Positions 33,701-44,999 of a stretch of DNA of 64,000 nt are shown here, piece after piece; the first letter of the stretch is position 1; every line of letters begins with the position of its first letter. The stretch lies in contig CM024753.1 of NCBI GenBank assembly GCA_014218235.1, forward strand, positions 174,816,348 to 174,880,347. Reading direction: 5' to 3'. The stretch comes from Colocasia esculenta. Lineage: Eukaryota > Streptophyta > Magnoliopsida > Alismatales > Araceae. The position numbers were made by a program, and so were the translations under genes. The notes beneath the pieces were generated by a model, which saw only the letters and a list, made by a program, of their open reading frames with translations, made no database searches and was not told where the DNA came from.

Positions 33701-34727
33701 CCCCAAGTCCCCTTACAACAACTGAATATAGACATTGTGCAGAACCCACTTCCAAATCATCCTGCTCCAAATCATCAAGTGAACGCCATCAGGTCGTCTC
33801 CCCATGAAGATAGAAGGTTCGATAGGCATATGGAAGCACCATCTACCACCACACCGCAATCCACCTACATATTACCTCCCTTCATCCGCACACCTACACC
33901 TTCCAACCCACTACCATCTTTTCTCTGTATCCCTACCACCATTGTACCACGACCACCACAACCAAGCCAACCGCTCATCCGTCAACCACTCATAACCCCC
34001 ACACCACAAACCACCAACCGACAAGCTCCCTTCCTATGCAACCCAACCACCATACCACCGCCATCCCGCCCCATGCTCATACGTCAACCTTCCGTTAACA
34101 CCACTTCTCAACCATCTCCTTCTAATCCACCTCTCCTCCGCACACCACCAATTGCTCCCATCATCACCGCTAATCCGCAAGCTCCCTTGTTATGTACCAC
34201 CACGCCCGCACCAAATCCCATACCATCCACCTTCTCCATACCACCACAAAATGTGGTGAGCCTCCAACTGCACATCAGATGTTCAATACTAAACACTCCA
34301 CCATCCATCCATCTTCCAACATGCCAGCTAAACTATTGGTCTGGGAAATACATGTAGTGGGAGATGAAACTGAGGAAACATTGGTGCTTCAGAGTGGGCG
34401 CATTTTCAACAGGATTTTCCCTTAGGGCCAGGATCAAGCACCCCAACAACAACAACAACAAGAAGAATCCCCATCAGAAGAGTCCATCCCTAGGACTCAA
34501 TATGATTTGTCAAACATCTAGACAAAATGTCGGTCAAGATATCCACACTAGAACTGATCAAAAGGTCTCTGGTACATCAAAAAGCCCTTATACAGTATCT
34601 ACAAAAGTTTATGGTGAATGAAGACCTACCAGTCACTCAAATTAGCTCTATCTTGACACCCACAAGTCAGCATCCGACCATAGAGTTCCACGAAAATGAG
34701 CTAGCACCCGTGGAGTCTCAACGGTAT

Positions 34728-36289
34728 TGTAGGATCGAATAGGTGGATGGATCAGATCTAGAAGGGGGGGTTGAATAGATCTAACACAAATTACTGCGGA
34801 AGCTTAAGCAATTCAAAATTACTTCGAATCAGAGATCAATTCAGACAAACAATTTACTGATCTGAAGTGTGGGTGTGTGTAGATTATGTGTGAAGCAATT
34901 AAACACTGAGTGTGAAAGTGAAATCCTATGCAAGCATCTAGCACAGACAAGCAGATCAAACCATTGCACAAATGATTTTTAGGTGGTTCGGAAATCACAC
35001 CAGTGATTCCTACATCCACCCCTCACCCAGTGAGGCTCCACTACTCAAAAGAGTACAACTCACACCGGAGCATGACGACTCCAAACACCCTTGAGCTTGA
35101 CGCAAAACACACAACCTAGAGCACAATGACTCCAAAAACTGAGCACAACGGCTCAAACCACAACAGGAGCACAATGACTCCAAATTGAGCATGGCGGCTC
35201 AAACCACACAAGGAGCACAACGACTCCAAATTGAGCACGATGGCTCAAACCACAAAAGGCTAGATCAAACACAAAAGAAATCAGATCTTCTAGCAATGAT
35301 CTGATTCACAGACTCAATCATACATAGAAATCTGCACAGAACTTCATGCACAGATCTCACAGACGAAAGTGAGAAGAACAATCCAAGAAATGGGTAAAAT
35401 AGATGTAGATTGGATGTTCCTTGGTGAAGAGGTCTTGCGGAAGCTCGAATTGAAGAGACTTGAAAGAATTCGATGAAGATCCCCTTCAATTTGAGATGCT
35501 CTGCTCCACTGGTATCTGAATTGCAAGAAACTCTTTTCTACTGCTGCTCTTCAGTTGGATCTGCTCCCTTTCTCAGCACATCACACTTCTCTCCAAAGAT
35601 TGGCCTTGAATCCCACGTCCTTCCTCTTGAAAGGATGGCCTGCAGCTTCTGGAGATGGAGCAAGACCTGGAAGAGCCCCTTTTGTCGCCAAAAGCTTTTC
35701 TGGGAGTTGTATGGGCTTGGTTCCCTTTGGGGTACAAGGATCATGGGTATTTATAGCCCCATATGTCCATAAAGTGCCTTGGGGTGCATGGGCACGGAAA
35801 TCTAGGTCAAATCCCATAATTCCTAAGCAACCATGTGTCCATAAAAATTTCCATTTTTGAGCTTTAGTCGAAGTGTGTCGACACACAGGCAGACTGTGTC
35901 GACACACTGGCTTCAACTGTTCTGACTGCTTCCTGGGACACTCATCTAGTGTCGACACACAGGTGGACTGTGTCGACACCACTGGTTGCTTCTCTCAGAA
36001 CATACTTCTGGGACAGTCAGCTAATGTCGACACACAGGTGGACTGTGTCGACACCACTGTGACAAATTTGTGTAAACCTGAAAATATAAAGTGTAAACCA
36101 TTAATACAAAATATTATCATTAAAATGTGAGATATTAAACATCAAAAATATGTTGTTTAAGCATGTTGTGATATGTATAAAAGTATAACATGTTCAATAT
36201 GTCATCATTAAAATCAAGGTATGAGTGATGTTCATTGGTCATCATTAAAATACAACTTTAGGAAATTCCAAAACACACTCTACCCAACA
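34728..36289 (-). mobile_element. Solo LTR 'K', copia-type family C, inserted in the Tat-like protease region
   Basis: TGTAGGATCG...CTACCCAACA, 1562 bp, with a perfect TSD GGTAT (34723-34727, 36290-36294). Removing it joins 'ESQRY' to 'ALCLTIKV' in frame. It is the closest relative of LTR C at 11584. It contains a degenerate GAGCACAA(C/T)GACTCCAAA tandem repeat (35060-35250) and TGTCGACA doublets at 35876-36052. Confidence 0.93.
35060..35255. repeat. Degenerate tandem repeat GAGCACAAYGACTCCAAA in LTR K
   Basis: Units of about 18-20 bp alternate 'gagcacaa(c/t)gactccaaa' with 'gagca(c/t)(g/a)(a/g)(c/t)ggctcaaacca'. LTR C has a related, less regular stretch (11930-12060). The units show no reading frame. 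Confidence 0.75.
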
Positions 36290-36655
36290 GGTATGCCTTG
36301 TGCTTAACTATCAAAGTCAATGGAACCAATGTGTCTCAATGCTTAGTGGACACCAGAGCTTCTATCAATGTGGTCTCCTTAGACACATTAAACTTATGTG
36401 GGGTAAACTTACAGTCAATTCGGCCCTCCTCCATCACTGTCACTGCCTACGAGTGGTTACATTAAAGGTGGGGTTAGGTCCCTCTGTCACTAAGATTGAT
36501 TTCCACATTCTTGACATGGATCCAAGCTTCTGAATGATACTGGGCAGCTTTGACTTCGAGAACACTTCCATACATGTTTTCCAATAGGTAAAATCTGTAC
36601 CATCAAAGAGTGGTGGTCGGATGATGGAATGACCTTCACCACTGAGTTTCCATAG

Positions 36656-36717
36656 CCTAGATCTTTTCTCTCAGGTCATGAAATCCTAAAATATGAGAGA
36701 CCAAGGCTCTGATACCA
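36656..36717 (-). other. PBS and leader remnant of a reversed copia element
   Basis: Read on minus, the LTR end GGGCAACA (36718) is followed by AG then TGGTATCAGAGCC, the initiator-methionine tRNA primer site. About 45 bp of leader follow before similarity changes to the Tat-like remnant. The LTR to the right is therefore the 5' LTR of a minus-strand element whose body is deleted. Confidence 0.75.
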
Positions 36718-38700
36718 CTTGTTGCCCAAGCTATAGAGACCTAGAGGGGGGTGAATAGGTTCTAATTGTGATATTTATAAATATTTTTCAGTTTAACAAA
36801 GTATAAACATTGTCTAACCAAATAGTAAGAAACATAAATAAACTTCTCGTTAGTTGGCAAGAGATTAAATGATGAGCTAAGGATGTGAACGAATCATGCA
36901 AGAGAGAAAGCATACACACATGCACACGAGGCACCAACATTTATCCTAGTTTAGTGTTGATCCACTCAACACCTACATCTAGTCCTCAAGGGAAAACACG
37001 TTGAGATTTCCACTAATTGTGTTGTCAACCACAACCAAGATTGCAACTGCTAAATACAGACCTACAGCCAGTCCAACAACCTCCTGAGTACCTCAGACCC
37101 TCACCTCTTTCCACAGGTGGAATCTACCAGCCTAAACCACAGGCCTTCACCTATGAGGTGGAACAATCACACCTGACCAAATTATGTCTTCTCCTTCTAA
37201 CCAAGGAGGAACACCACCAAATATAGACATCTTGTCGGTCACCACACATGCTACCGCATAAATAGGTCTTCACCCCAAGGGTGGAAAATACACCTGAACA
37301 ATAGGTCTTCTCTTTTCAAGGAGAAACACCACTAGATACATACCTCTGGCCAGTCACCTCTATTTCTAGAGAGAAGATGTGTCGGAGAAAGAATATCTAC
37401 GAAGCTAGATAGATAAGGCAAACAATAAGCACAATAAATTTATCCCAACAAATAGAAAAAATCAGCGGTAGAAAGCTAGTTGCAGTTGAGCCTTTAGTGC
37501 TTAGCAAGTGAATGATCTTGAGCTTTGTGGGCTTGGTTGAGAGCTGAACTCTTTTTTCTCAAAGTTGTCTTTTTTAGTAAGCTTTTAACGTTGAGTAGGA
37601 AGAAGATTGGAATGGAAGTTTCTCTAGAGGTTGGGTTTTTTTCTTTCACATAAACACTCAGATTGCACTTCAAAAATATTTTGTATTTTCTGTGTAGGTC
37701 CAGTGCATTCTTTCTGTAATAGTTCCATGTGGCTTTCTTTTATACTCGCCTTCTTTTATAGTCGTTGGATTGATTGTTGCCTCATAGCTATGTGTACGTT
37801 AGACATAGTCTTGACACGAACGACACTTTGTTCTATCCTTTTTTTTCAACAAAATATTTTCTTTTTCTTTCTGTAGCCTTGGTTGCATATCCTCGTATAG
37901 ATGGCTGGTGTGCAGTTCCAAGGTCATAGGTTGTTGTGCTTCCAAATACCTGCAAAAAAGTAGCTTATTTTGGTAGACCACAGCTGGTCTATCTAGTACA
38001 CATTTCAAGACAGGTGTTATATATAAAATAATCTATCAACCAATACACATTCGACACATAAAAAACCTTTTTTAGAGATTTGAACATTAAGCCCTTACGT
38101 AAGTAGATTTGCTATAGTGAAATAGAGATATCATAAAGTCTTCACCGTACTTTTACCAATAAAATAGATCTTCCTTTTAAAAAGTTTTGAGATGAGAGTA
38201 ATAAAATATTCTTTTAGTACACATTACTTCTTTTAGAATAGTCATAAAGTAACACTGGGTACATGCAGGACATATATCAAATTAAATAATTCTCATCCAA
38301 ATATTTGATACATAAATAACATTTTGAGTACCATGTCATTGAATGGACTAAAATATGTCAAGATAGCTGGTCGTAAGATGTGTGCTACAAAATAACTGAT
38401 TATTATATTCATTCATGTGTTCAACATGAAATAATTGATTATTTGATGAAATGAAAGAAGAATAATCGATTAATTTAGATATCGATTATTTCTAGAGAGG
38501 ACAATGCAGATAACAGATTAATTCGAGTTTTGAAAATAGACAACTCGAACTCCAGCAGTTGAATACTTATTCATTTGATAATTGGAAAGACAATTCATTC
38601 AACAATCAAAACGACATTTGTTCAGTAATCAAAATGCTAACTGATGGAAGTTATATCAATAATAAACGTATTCATGAGTTTAAGTTATTACATTCATGAG
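36718..38700 (-). repeat. 5' LTR of a truncated reversed copia element ('N')
   Basis: The left edge TGTTGCCCAAG is well set by the adjacent PBS. The block 'cctagaggggggtgaatagg' lies 18 bp in, as in the other reversed copia LTRs. A region of regular 'ggtcttc...caagg(a/t)gga(a)acacca' repeats spans 37100-37370. AATCGATTA-type motifs lie at 38395-38530. The right edge was not fixed; about 38700 is an estimate from where LTR-like composition ends. Confidence 0.6.
38395..38530. repeat. AATCGATTA-type palindromes in LTR N
   Basis: AATAACTGATTATT, AATAATTGATTATTT, AATAATCGATTAATT and TATCGATTATTTC follow each other at spacings of about 20-50 bp. They appear to be decayed versions of AATAATCGATTATT. 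Confidence 0.7.
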
Positions 38701-39299
38701 TTTTAGTTATCACCGAAGCATTTGGATAAATATAAGAGTGGTTCAACAAGGCTGAGTAGCAAGGGTGGGAGAGATGCAACACTGGAGGGGGTGGGGGAGG
38801 AGCAGCACCTGGTGGAAGGGGAGGGGGTAGGGTGAGGAGGGTTTTGACGGTTCGTGGTAGAGGGGGATATTTTTTTGTTTACAAACCCATGTTTCTGCGT
38901 TGGAAACACAAACATTAATATATTCATTGCGAACATAGACATTAATATCTACGTTGGCAACACAGACACTAACCATGGCCCCCACCTCCCGCCCTCTCAG
39001 TTTGGTGAGTATTGTTGCAAATTTTTTTTTTTAAATTTTGATTATTTATTTATTTTTTTTAAATTATTTTAATAAAAATCCCTTCTGTATGTGACACGAA
39101 TAGTGCATCCCATTATCCAAAAATATGTGTTTTATTTCAAGAAACATTTTGGGAAATATGATATACATCTAATGTGGACTAAGAACAATTTACATAGCTT
39201 AATTGCGCTTCTTTTAAAATGTGGCTCAATAATATAAGACCCTTTCTTATGATAGAAATCATGAGATCATAATTTACTTTTCACTCCGAGAAAATATTT
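38701..39299. other. Unassigned sequence
   Basis: No ORF of note. It holds a purine-rich G-run stretch (38760-38870), a degenerate 'aaca(t/c)agacattaata' repeat (38905-38965) and T-rich tracts (39018-39062). I could not pair it with anything else in the window. It may be the end of LTR N or unrelated filler. Confidence 0.5.
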
Positions 39300-41221
39300 A
39301 TTTCATAATTGATAGAATTTTGCATTCGAGGATGAATGATTTTGATAGGCCCCATGTGCTGACCCCAATAGTCTTATTGGGATCGGCCCAACTTGACACA
39401 AGAGGTGAAGAGGAGAAGGGATTCCAAGAGGGAAATTAATTCCCATATGAGAACCTACACTTCCCTTCACTCTAAGGCCACTTTCAAAAGAACTCCAGCA
39501 ATCGTAGGTAAAGGGCGAGGGGACTAGTGTCAGCTAGACATAGTTTTGCCAACAACTCTATATTTATTCTCAGGCTTATCTTCTTTCACTTTGTTGACTT
39601 GACCATCGAATGGTCGACCCTAGAATTCCTTTACAAGGTTAGCTGTTGTAGACATGCGAATTCGACTCCACCGCGGGTAAATTTCATATTGCACCATAAT
39701 GCCACAAATGACCCTCCTTTTGCCTTGCAAAGAGTAGTTTCCCAATCATTCTTGGATCACCCCATTCCTCCCTGGTGCTTCCCCTCCATTTCCAAGGCTC
39801 GCCGAGCAACATGGGCATCATTTTCAAGTTACGTCGAGTATGGCGGACGCGTGTATGAAGGCAGCCGAAATGCGTCCAGTCTGATGGACGCGATTATTCT
39901 TGTTTATCCACCTATTATTGGAATCGCGTCCACCATGGCCGCCGCGATTAGGCCCTGGACCTAAAGTCGTCGCACTCAAGAGCACCCGTACGTCGAGTCA
40001 TGGAGGATCTTTGAATCGCATCCGTCTAAGCCGCCGCGGTTTTAAAGTCAAAACCTAAGGTCTCTAGCTAGGGCCGGCGCATTTATGAGCCCCATGCCTC
40101 GAATTATTGCCCAATTGGAAACGCGTCCGCCCAGGCCGCCACGTTTCAAGTCGCGGCGGCCCTACCCGATGCGATTTTAAACATAGCTGTGGGCTACGAT
40201 CATCATGCGATTGTCCCATCAAATTGACTTTTGAATCGTGGTGCTCATACCCGACGCGTTTCAATTCATAGTCGCAGCGGCTGTGCCCGACGTGATTCAA
40301 GCCTTTCACCTCTATAAATGGACCCCCGAGGGTCATTTGGGGGGGGGGGGGGGGGCATTCACTGCGGCGAATCCCTACCGGATTCTCGGCTCGACCTCCG
40401 AGCCAAGGAGGAGCGCCTACCATTCCACGCCAAGCTACATCCTTGTTCCTCAGAGTTCAGAGCCGGCATCCCCGTCGTCTTCCTCATGCGAACCGGAGCG
40501 AGGCGGGAGGAAGCTTCTTCCTCGTCTTCCTCCGTCCATCCAATTGACAGCGCCGCCGCGCCATTCATTCATCGGGGAAGCACCCCCCCTCCCTCTGCCT
40601 TTTTATATCTCCCTCTGAGCCCCATGTGGCTCCCTCCCCTTCTTTATTCCCTCTTTTTAAACACACACACACACACGCACGCATACACACACACACACCT
40701 ACCTCCTAGGGGTTTAAAAGCCACCACGCGGTAAGTTTTTCTCTATGCTATTCATTTCATTAATTCCTTATTTTTAAGGATTGTATACTACACGTGGCTA
40801 ATCCCCTATTCTTTTTTGTCTATTTTGCAAGGGTAATCAACAAGGAAAGCGTCTTCTACCACGGCCATCCGTACTCGTAGAAGAAGAGGAACCCACATCC
40901 CCCGCGCAACCTCCCACGCTCCAACAGGTATTTCACGTGATCACTCTTTCCATTCCGCACCCTTGCGTGCATCTCCATTCGGTACCCTCACGTACCTGGT
41001 GATCGCAGATCTTTTCTTTTCTTTTCATTCTCTTCCATTTTCCACCCCGCATACCACCCACCACACTATAATAATATCCCTCTTTGTGGACCACTGTTCT
41101 TCGTCCCCTACAAAAAGGAACAAAAAAATCCGCATCCACAGCTGTCTTGTAGGGTAAAGTGGCATTTGGAAGACAAAAAGCTACTTATTTTCCATTTTCA
41201 TCTCAACTACCTGAGAGTTAG
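39300..41221 (+). repeat. Second LTR of the Tat-like element (3' side)
   Basis: It is homologous in order to 8600-10300: 'aaatttcatattgcaccataatgcc', then CG words (ggacgcg, gtcgcac), the TATA box at 40313-40319, a leader with a CA repeat, and 'ttttgcaagggtaa' (compare 'ttttgcaaggtaacc' near 9812). It is interrupted at 41222 by family A copy 3. With 7814-10455 and 32569-36655 it may represent one element whose pol region was deleted. The left edge is approximate. Confidence 0.5.
40313..40319 (+). promoter_or_regulatory. TATA box of the second Tat-like LTR
   Basis: TATAAAT within 'ctctataaatggaccccc', matching 9330-9336. A 17-base G-run (40339-40355) sits just downstream, where the other copy has 'gtagccattgttttaag'. 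Confidence 0.55.
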
Positions 41222-43234
41222 TGTCATGCCCTGATGTAGAATATCGAAACGTGAGGCAGTTGCAAGTAAGCGAGTATAGAGCGTAGAATAACATCAAACC
41301 ATTAGACATTTAAATAATGCGAAATCAAATATCTTTCATTGATAATTCAACTACTGTCTATTACATCAACTAACTCAGAGCCATGACATAGGGCCCAATT
41401 GACTCTATGACATAAAATAAAGAAAGCAACTAACTAAGACATCTAGGATAACATGGTGGCATCATGGTACTCTTGGATCACTCCTGGTCCTCCCCATCCT
41501 CGTGAGTGTACTCATTCTCCTCAGCCTCACCTGAGAACACAATGACAAACAACATAGGGTGAGCGACAACGCCAAGTAGGATTTATATCTCATGGTACGG
41601 GCAACTTTACACGATTAATGTATTAAAAGCAGAGTCACTATATGATAGAGCGAGATAGAGTCAAGTAATGTAAGAGATAGCACAATAGCATGGATCAAAT
41701 AGTACAAGTTTCCAAATATAGCACAGAGCAGGATGGCCATAGCACAAATAGCACAATGTATCACAATAGCACAACGAGTATAATATAGCACTTTGATTGT
41801 CATTTAGATAGTCGAGATAGATAGTACTTGAGTGTAATGCCAAACACTCTGGTCAATTAACTCCGTGGGCACTAGCACTTTTGGGCGCACCTCCCAGGAC
41901 CAGACCTTGCCCCTTTTTATATTGCCAGGCATTAGTTATATTGTTTATCTTTAGACAATCAGTCAATGGCCAATAGAGAGTACCAAGAAATAGATGAGAG
42001 TACTAGATGGATAGACGAGATAGTAGAGAGAGATAGTGTGAATAGATGAGCCAGTTGAGTATAGATGAGAACTATAGGTCATTGCACATAAAACGTCGAT
42101 TAAATGGGCGATAGTAACAGTTGCACGACACGCGCAATTGGTGTTGGCAGTCAGGTGGAATTAACTAACCTTCCACTGGCCATGTTATGCACAGGTCCAG
42201 AGGTCCGGTGTGATTTAAGATAAGAGAGAACTACTAAAGCCGTTTGGATCATATTGATCCCTAGGGGTGTTATAGGTGTTAGGGTACAACCAGCTCGGTC
42301 TCCATGAGGGAATCCACATAGTACAGAGTCTTATAGAGGTCTTAACAAAAGGTCCCTTGTTTACTAGAACGGAATGTCCAAAAGAGAGGTTCCAACTTGT
42401 CAAGAGAGTAGTGTGTCGAGAAAACGAGTTGCTCGGCGTTCTAGAGGAATTCTAGAACAGTAGAGCGGCGATATCAGTATTCTAAATCCACAGGAGAAAA
42501 CGGAAACAATGTCATTATTATCCTGGGTGAATAATGTGTAATTATTGAAGTCAATTACCAGATAATTTATTCAAGTATTTTCAACATGGTCTCATGGCAA
42601 AGATAATCGTTTGGTGTGTGTGCATGTGCATGAAATCATGAGAGCATGTAAGAGTCGTGCACAATAGCTTTTGAATTTAAGAAAATATGTAAATATACCA
42701 AGTTTACTAACATGGTTATTTACTGTTCGTTACACAGTGTTACAGGTCATAAACATGCTTACCAAGTATAAATAATTATTTAAATAACATAATAATAGTT
42801 GCTGGAATAACACAATTAAATTGCGACGGGTATGATGGTCGCGTTTAAGAAACACCAATTCTGGACAGAAACGCGACGACGTCGGCAGTCGCGTTCAGGT
42901 TAACTAGACATGGAACGAATCAATTGATGACTCGAAATCATGACGTGAAGGTCCGTCGCGTTCATGAGACTTGCGACAGAATCGTGACGACAAGGCCCGT
43001 CGATGACCAGTCTGTCCCCATGTAATTTTAATTAATTACATATATATTTTGATGATTAACAAAACCAAACAAAAGTTTATCATTATATCTAATGAATATT
43101 TCTTAAAGTCTTAAGCACAGGAAAAATACCAAGGTCAAACAAGCCAATAAAGGTATGCACTACTTCTCTAAAGCCTTAATCTTTTCAACATGATATTTCT
43201 CTAAGTCCATATCGACTTCTATTGAAGGCCATAA

Positions 43235-44030
43235 CGATTTCTTTATAAGCATATCGATTTCAATAGAATTATCATAACGATTTCCTTTCTGGCCGAAAAG
43301 TCATGTTGTTTCAAACAAATCGATGCCATAACGATTCTATAAGTGATCGCAACGATTTCTTTAGATCCCGTAACGACTTGCTCATCACAACGACTCTATA
43401 AGTTACCGTAACGATTTCTTTAGAGCCCGTAACGACTTGCTCGTCACAACGAGTCTATAATTTACCGTAACGATTTCTTTAGATCCTGTAACGACTTGCT
43501 CGTCACAACGACTCTATAAGTTACCGTAACAATTTCTTTAGAGCTCGTAACGACTTGCCTGTCGCAACGACTCTATAAGTTGTCGCAACGATTTCTTTAG
43601 AGCCCGTAACGACTTGCTCGTCACAACGACTCTATAAGTTACCGTAACGATTTCTTTAGAAACTCGTAACGACTTGCCTGTCATAACGACTCTATAAGTT
43701 ATCGCAACGATTTCTTTAGAAAGCGCAACGACTTGCTTGTTGTAACGATTTCATAAGTTACCGTAACAACTTCTTTAGAACTCGCAAGGACTTGCTTATT
43801 GTAACGACTTCGTAAGTTACCATAACGATTTCTTTAGAGTTCATAACAACTTGACAAGTATTCATAACGATTTCTTTAGAATTTGCAACGACTTGCTCAC
43901 CGTAACAATTCTATAAGTATTCATAACGATTTCTTTAGAACTCGTAACGATTTGTTATGTCTCATAACGACTTGGTCAAACCTGACTTATTCATAACGAT
44001 TTCATAAGTCATATAGTCATCGATTTCATA
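43235..44030. repeat. AACGATTTC / AACGACTTG / AACGACTCT array in the family-B solo LTR
   Basis: The repeating order is taaCGatttctttagarcccg, taaCGacttgctcgtca, caaCGactctataagttaccg. Distances between CG steps are about 21, 17 and 21 bp. At least eight turns of this cycle are visible with point decay. The copy at 3590 uses related words with different linkers, so the array has diverged quickly between copies. Confidence 0.88.
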
Positions 44031-44740
44031 TCTTGATATCTTATTCATCTTAAAAGCGTTGACTAGTCAAAGTCCACGTAGACATCTCTCTGACGCTTTT
44101 GCATTTATGAGATCTGAACATATCTCTGCATGCATGCAGACCATATCGTGCCTACTCTGATTACGTCCTTTAGACTTAAGCTATTTTGCACTACTATTTT
44201 CATGTCTATTGCTACTGACGTTGACTGACATCAGAGACAGCTTAGCTGTCTGCTATGTGAGATTGACATTTGTGCAGACCTCTGAACTAGCTTCATGGTA
44301 CAACGTTAAACAAATAGAAGCTAGCGGATATTTCTGAAGATCTATCTCTTTGCGTGCTCAAGTGATCAAAAGACTATTGATTGGAAGCTTCCAAGACTCC
44401 AGATGTCATTCAGTCTAACGACTACTCAAAAGAGAGACAACGGACACTTCAACGTCTACATTTCAAATTGAAGATATAAATTCAAGTCAGAAGAACAGAA
44501 GAAACACAAGAGATCGCGCATTCAAGCATTTAAATTCTTCTGAAGAAAGTCCAGAGCCAAGAACCTTCATTCCACTTAGCTTTTGCTCTTTCGCTCTCCA
44601 CTAGTTTGTGAAAATCTTGAGAGAGCCTGTATAGTTCTGAGAGTGTGCCTTGTTTAGATCTTTGCTCTCAGTTCTAGTTGCTTCAGATCCTTGCTTATTA
44701 AAAGCTTGATCTAGGGGCTTAAATTTCATTCACTCTCTTT

Positions 44741-44999
44741 GTGTTGTTCCCTTCGGTTGTGAAGGAAGACCTGGTGGTATCCAGGGTGTTGTTCCCTTCT
44801 GTTGTGAAGGAAGACCTGGTGTGGTATCCAGGGTGTTGTTCCCTTCGGTGTGAAGGAAGACCTGGTGGTATCCAGGGTGTTGTTCCCTTCTGTTGTGAAG
44901 GAAGACCTGGTGTGGTATCCAGGGTGTGTTCCCTTCGGTTGTGAAGGAAGACCTGGTGTGGTATCCAGGGTGTTGTTCCCTTCGGGTGTGAAGGAAGAC
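44741..44999. repeat. Six-unit tandem repeat of about 44 bp
   Basis: Units contain TTGTTCCCTTCGG, TGTGAAGGAAGACCTGG and GTATCCAGGGTG. Unit lengths vary by a few bases (GGTGGT versus GGTGTGGT; TCGG versus TCTG), and long and short forms partly alternate. In the other B copy (5200-5340) only about three decayed units exist, so the expansion is specific to this copy. Confidence 0.9.

Larger units (their letters stand above)
32569..36655 (+). pseudogene. gag-protease remnant of a Tat/Ogre-like Ty3-gypsy element
   Basis: From ATG 32731 the frame gives a Gag segment ('FLHYADRWRPMAEKLRDP', 'ELYERARYIQTQLKDSP'), then glutamine/proline-rich stretches. A zinc-knuckle-like 'YCAFNRGPGHTLEACFHFKDYV' lies near 33487, a linker 'KISTLELIKRSLVHQKALI' near 34537, and a protease segment 'VDTRASINVV' near 36346. 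This order is typical of the Tat lineage. Stops at 32851, 33247, 33659 and 33685 are TAG or TAG-TAA where CAG/CAA is expected. The protease has DTR instead of DTG. Solo LTR K splits it at 34728. No RT, RNase H or integrase follows: the sequence changes to a reversed copia leader near 36656. A functional product is excluded. Confidence 0.75.

Noticed and set aside
33518..33735. Cysteine/leucine-rich minus ORFs
   Set aside because: Complement of the CAA/CAG glutamine-rich stretch of the Tat-like gag on the plus strand.
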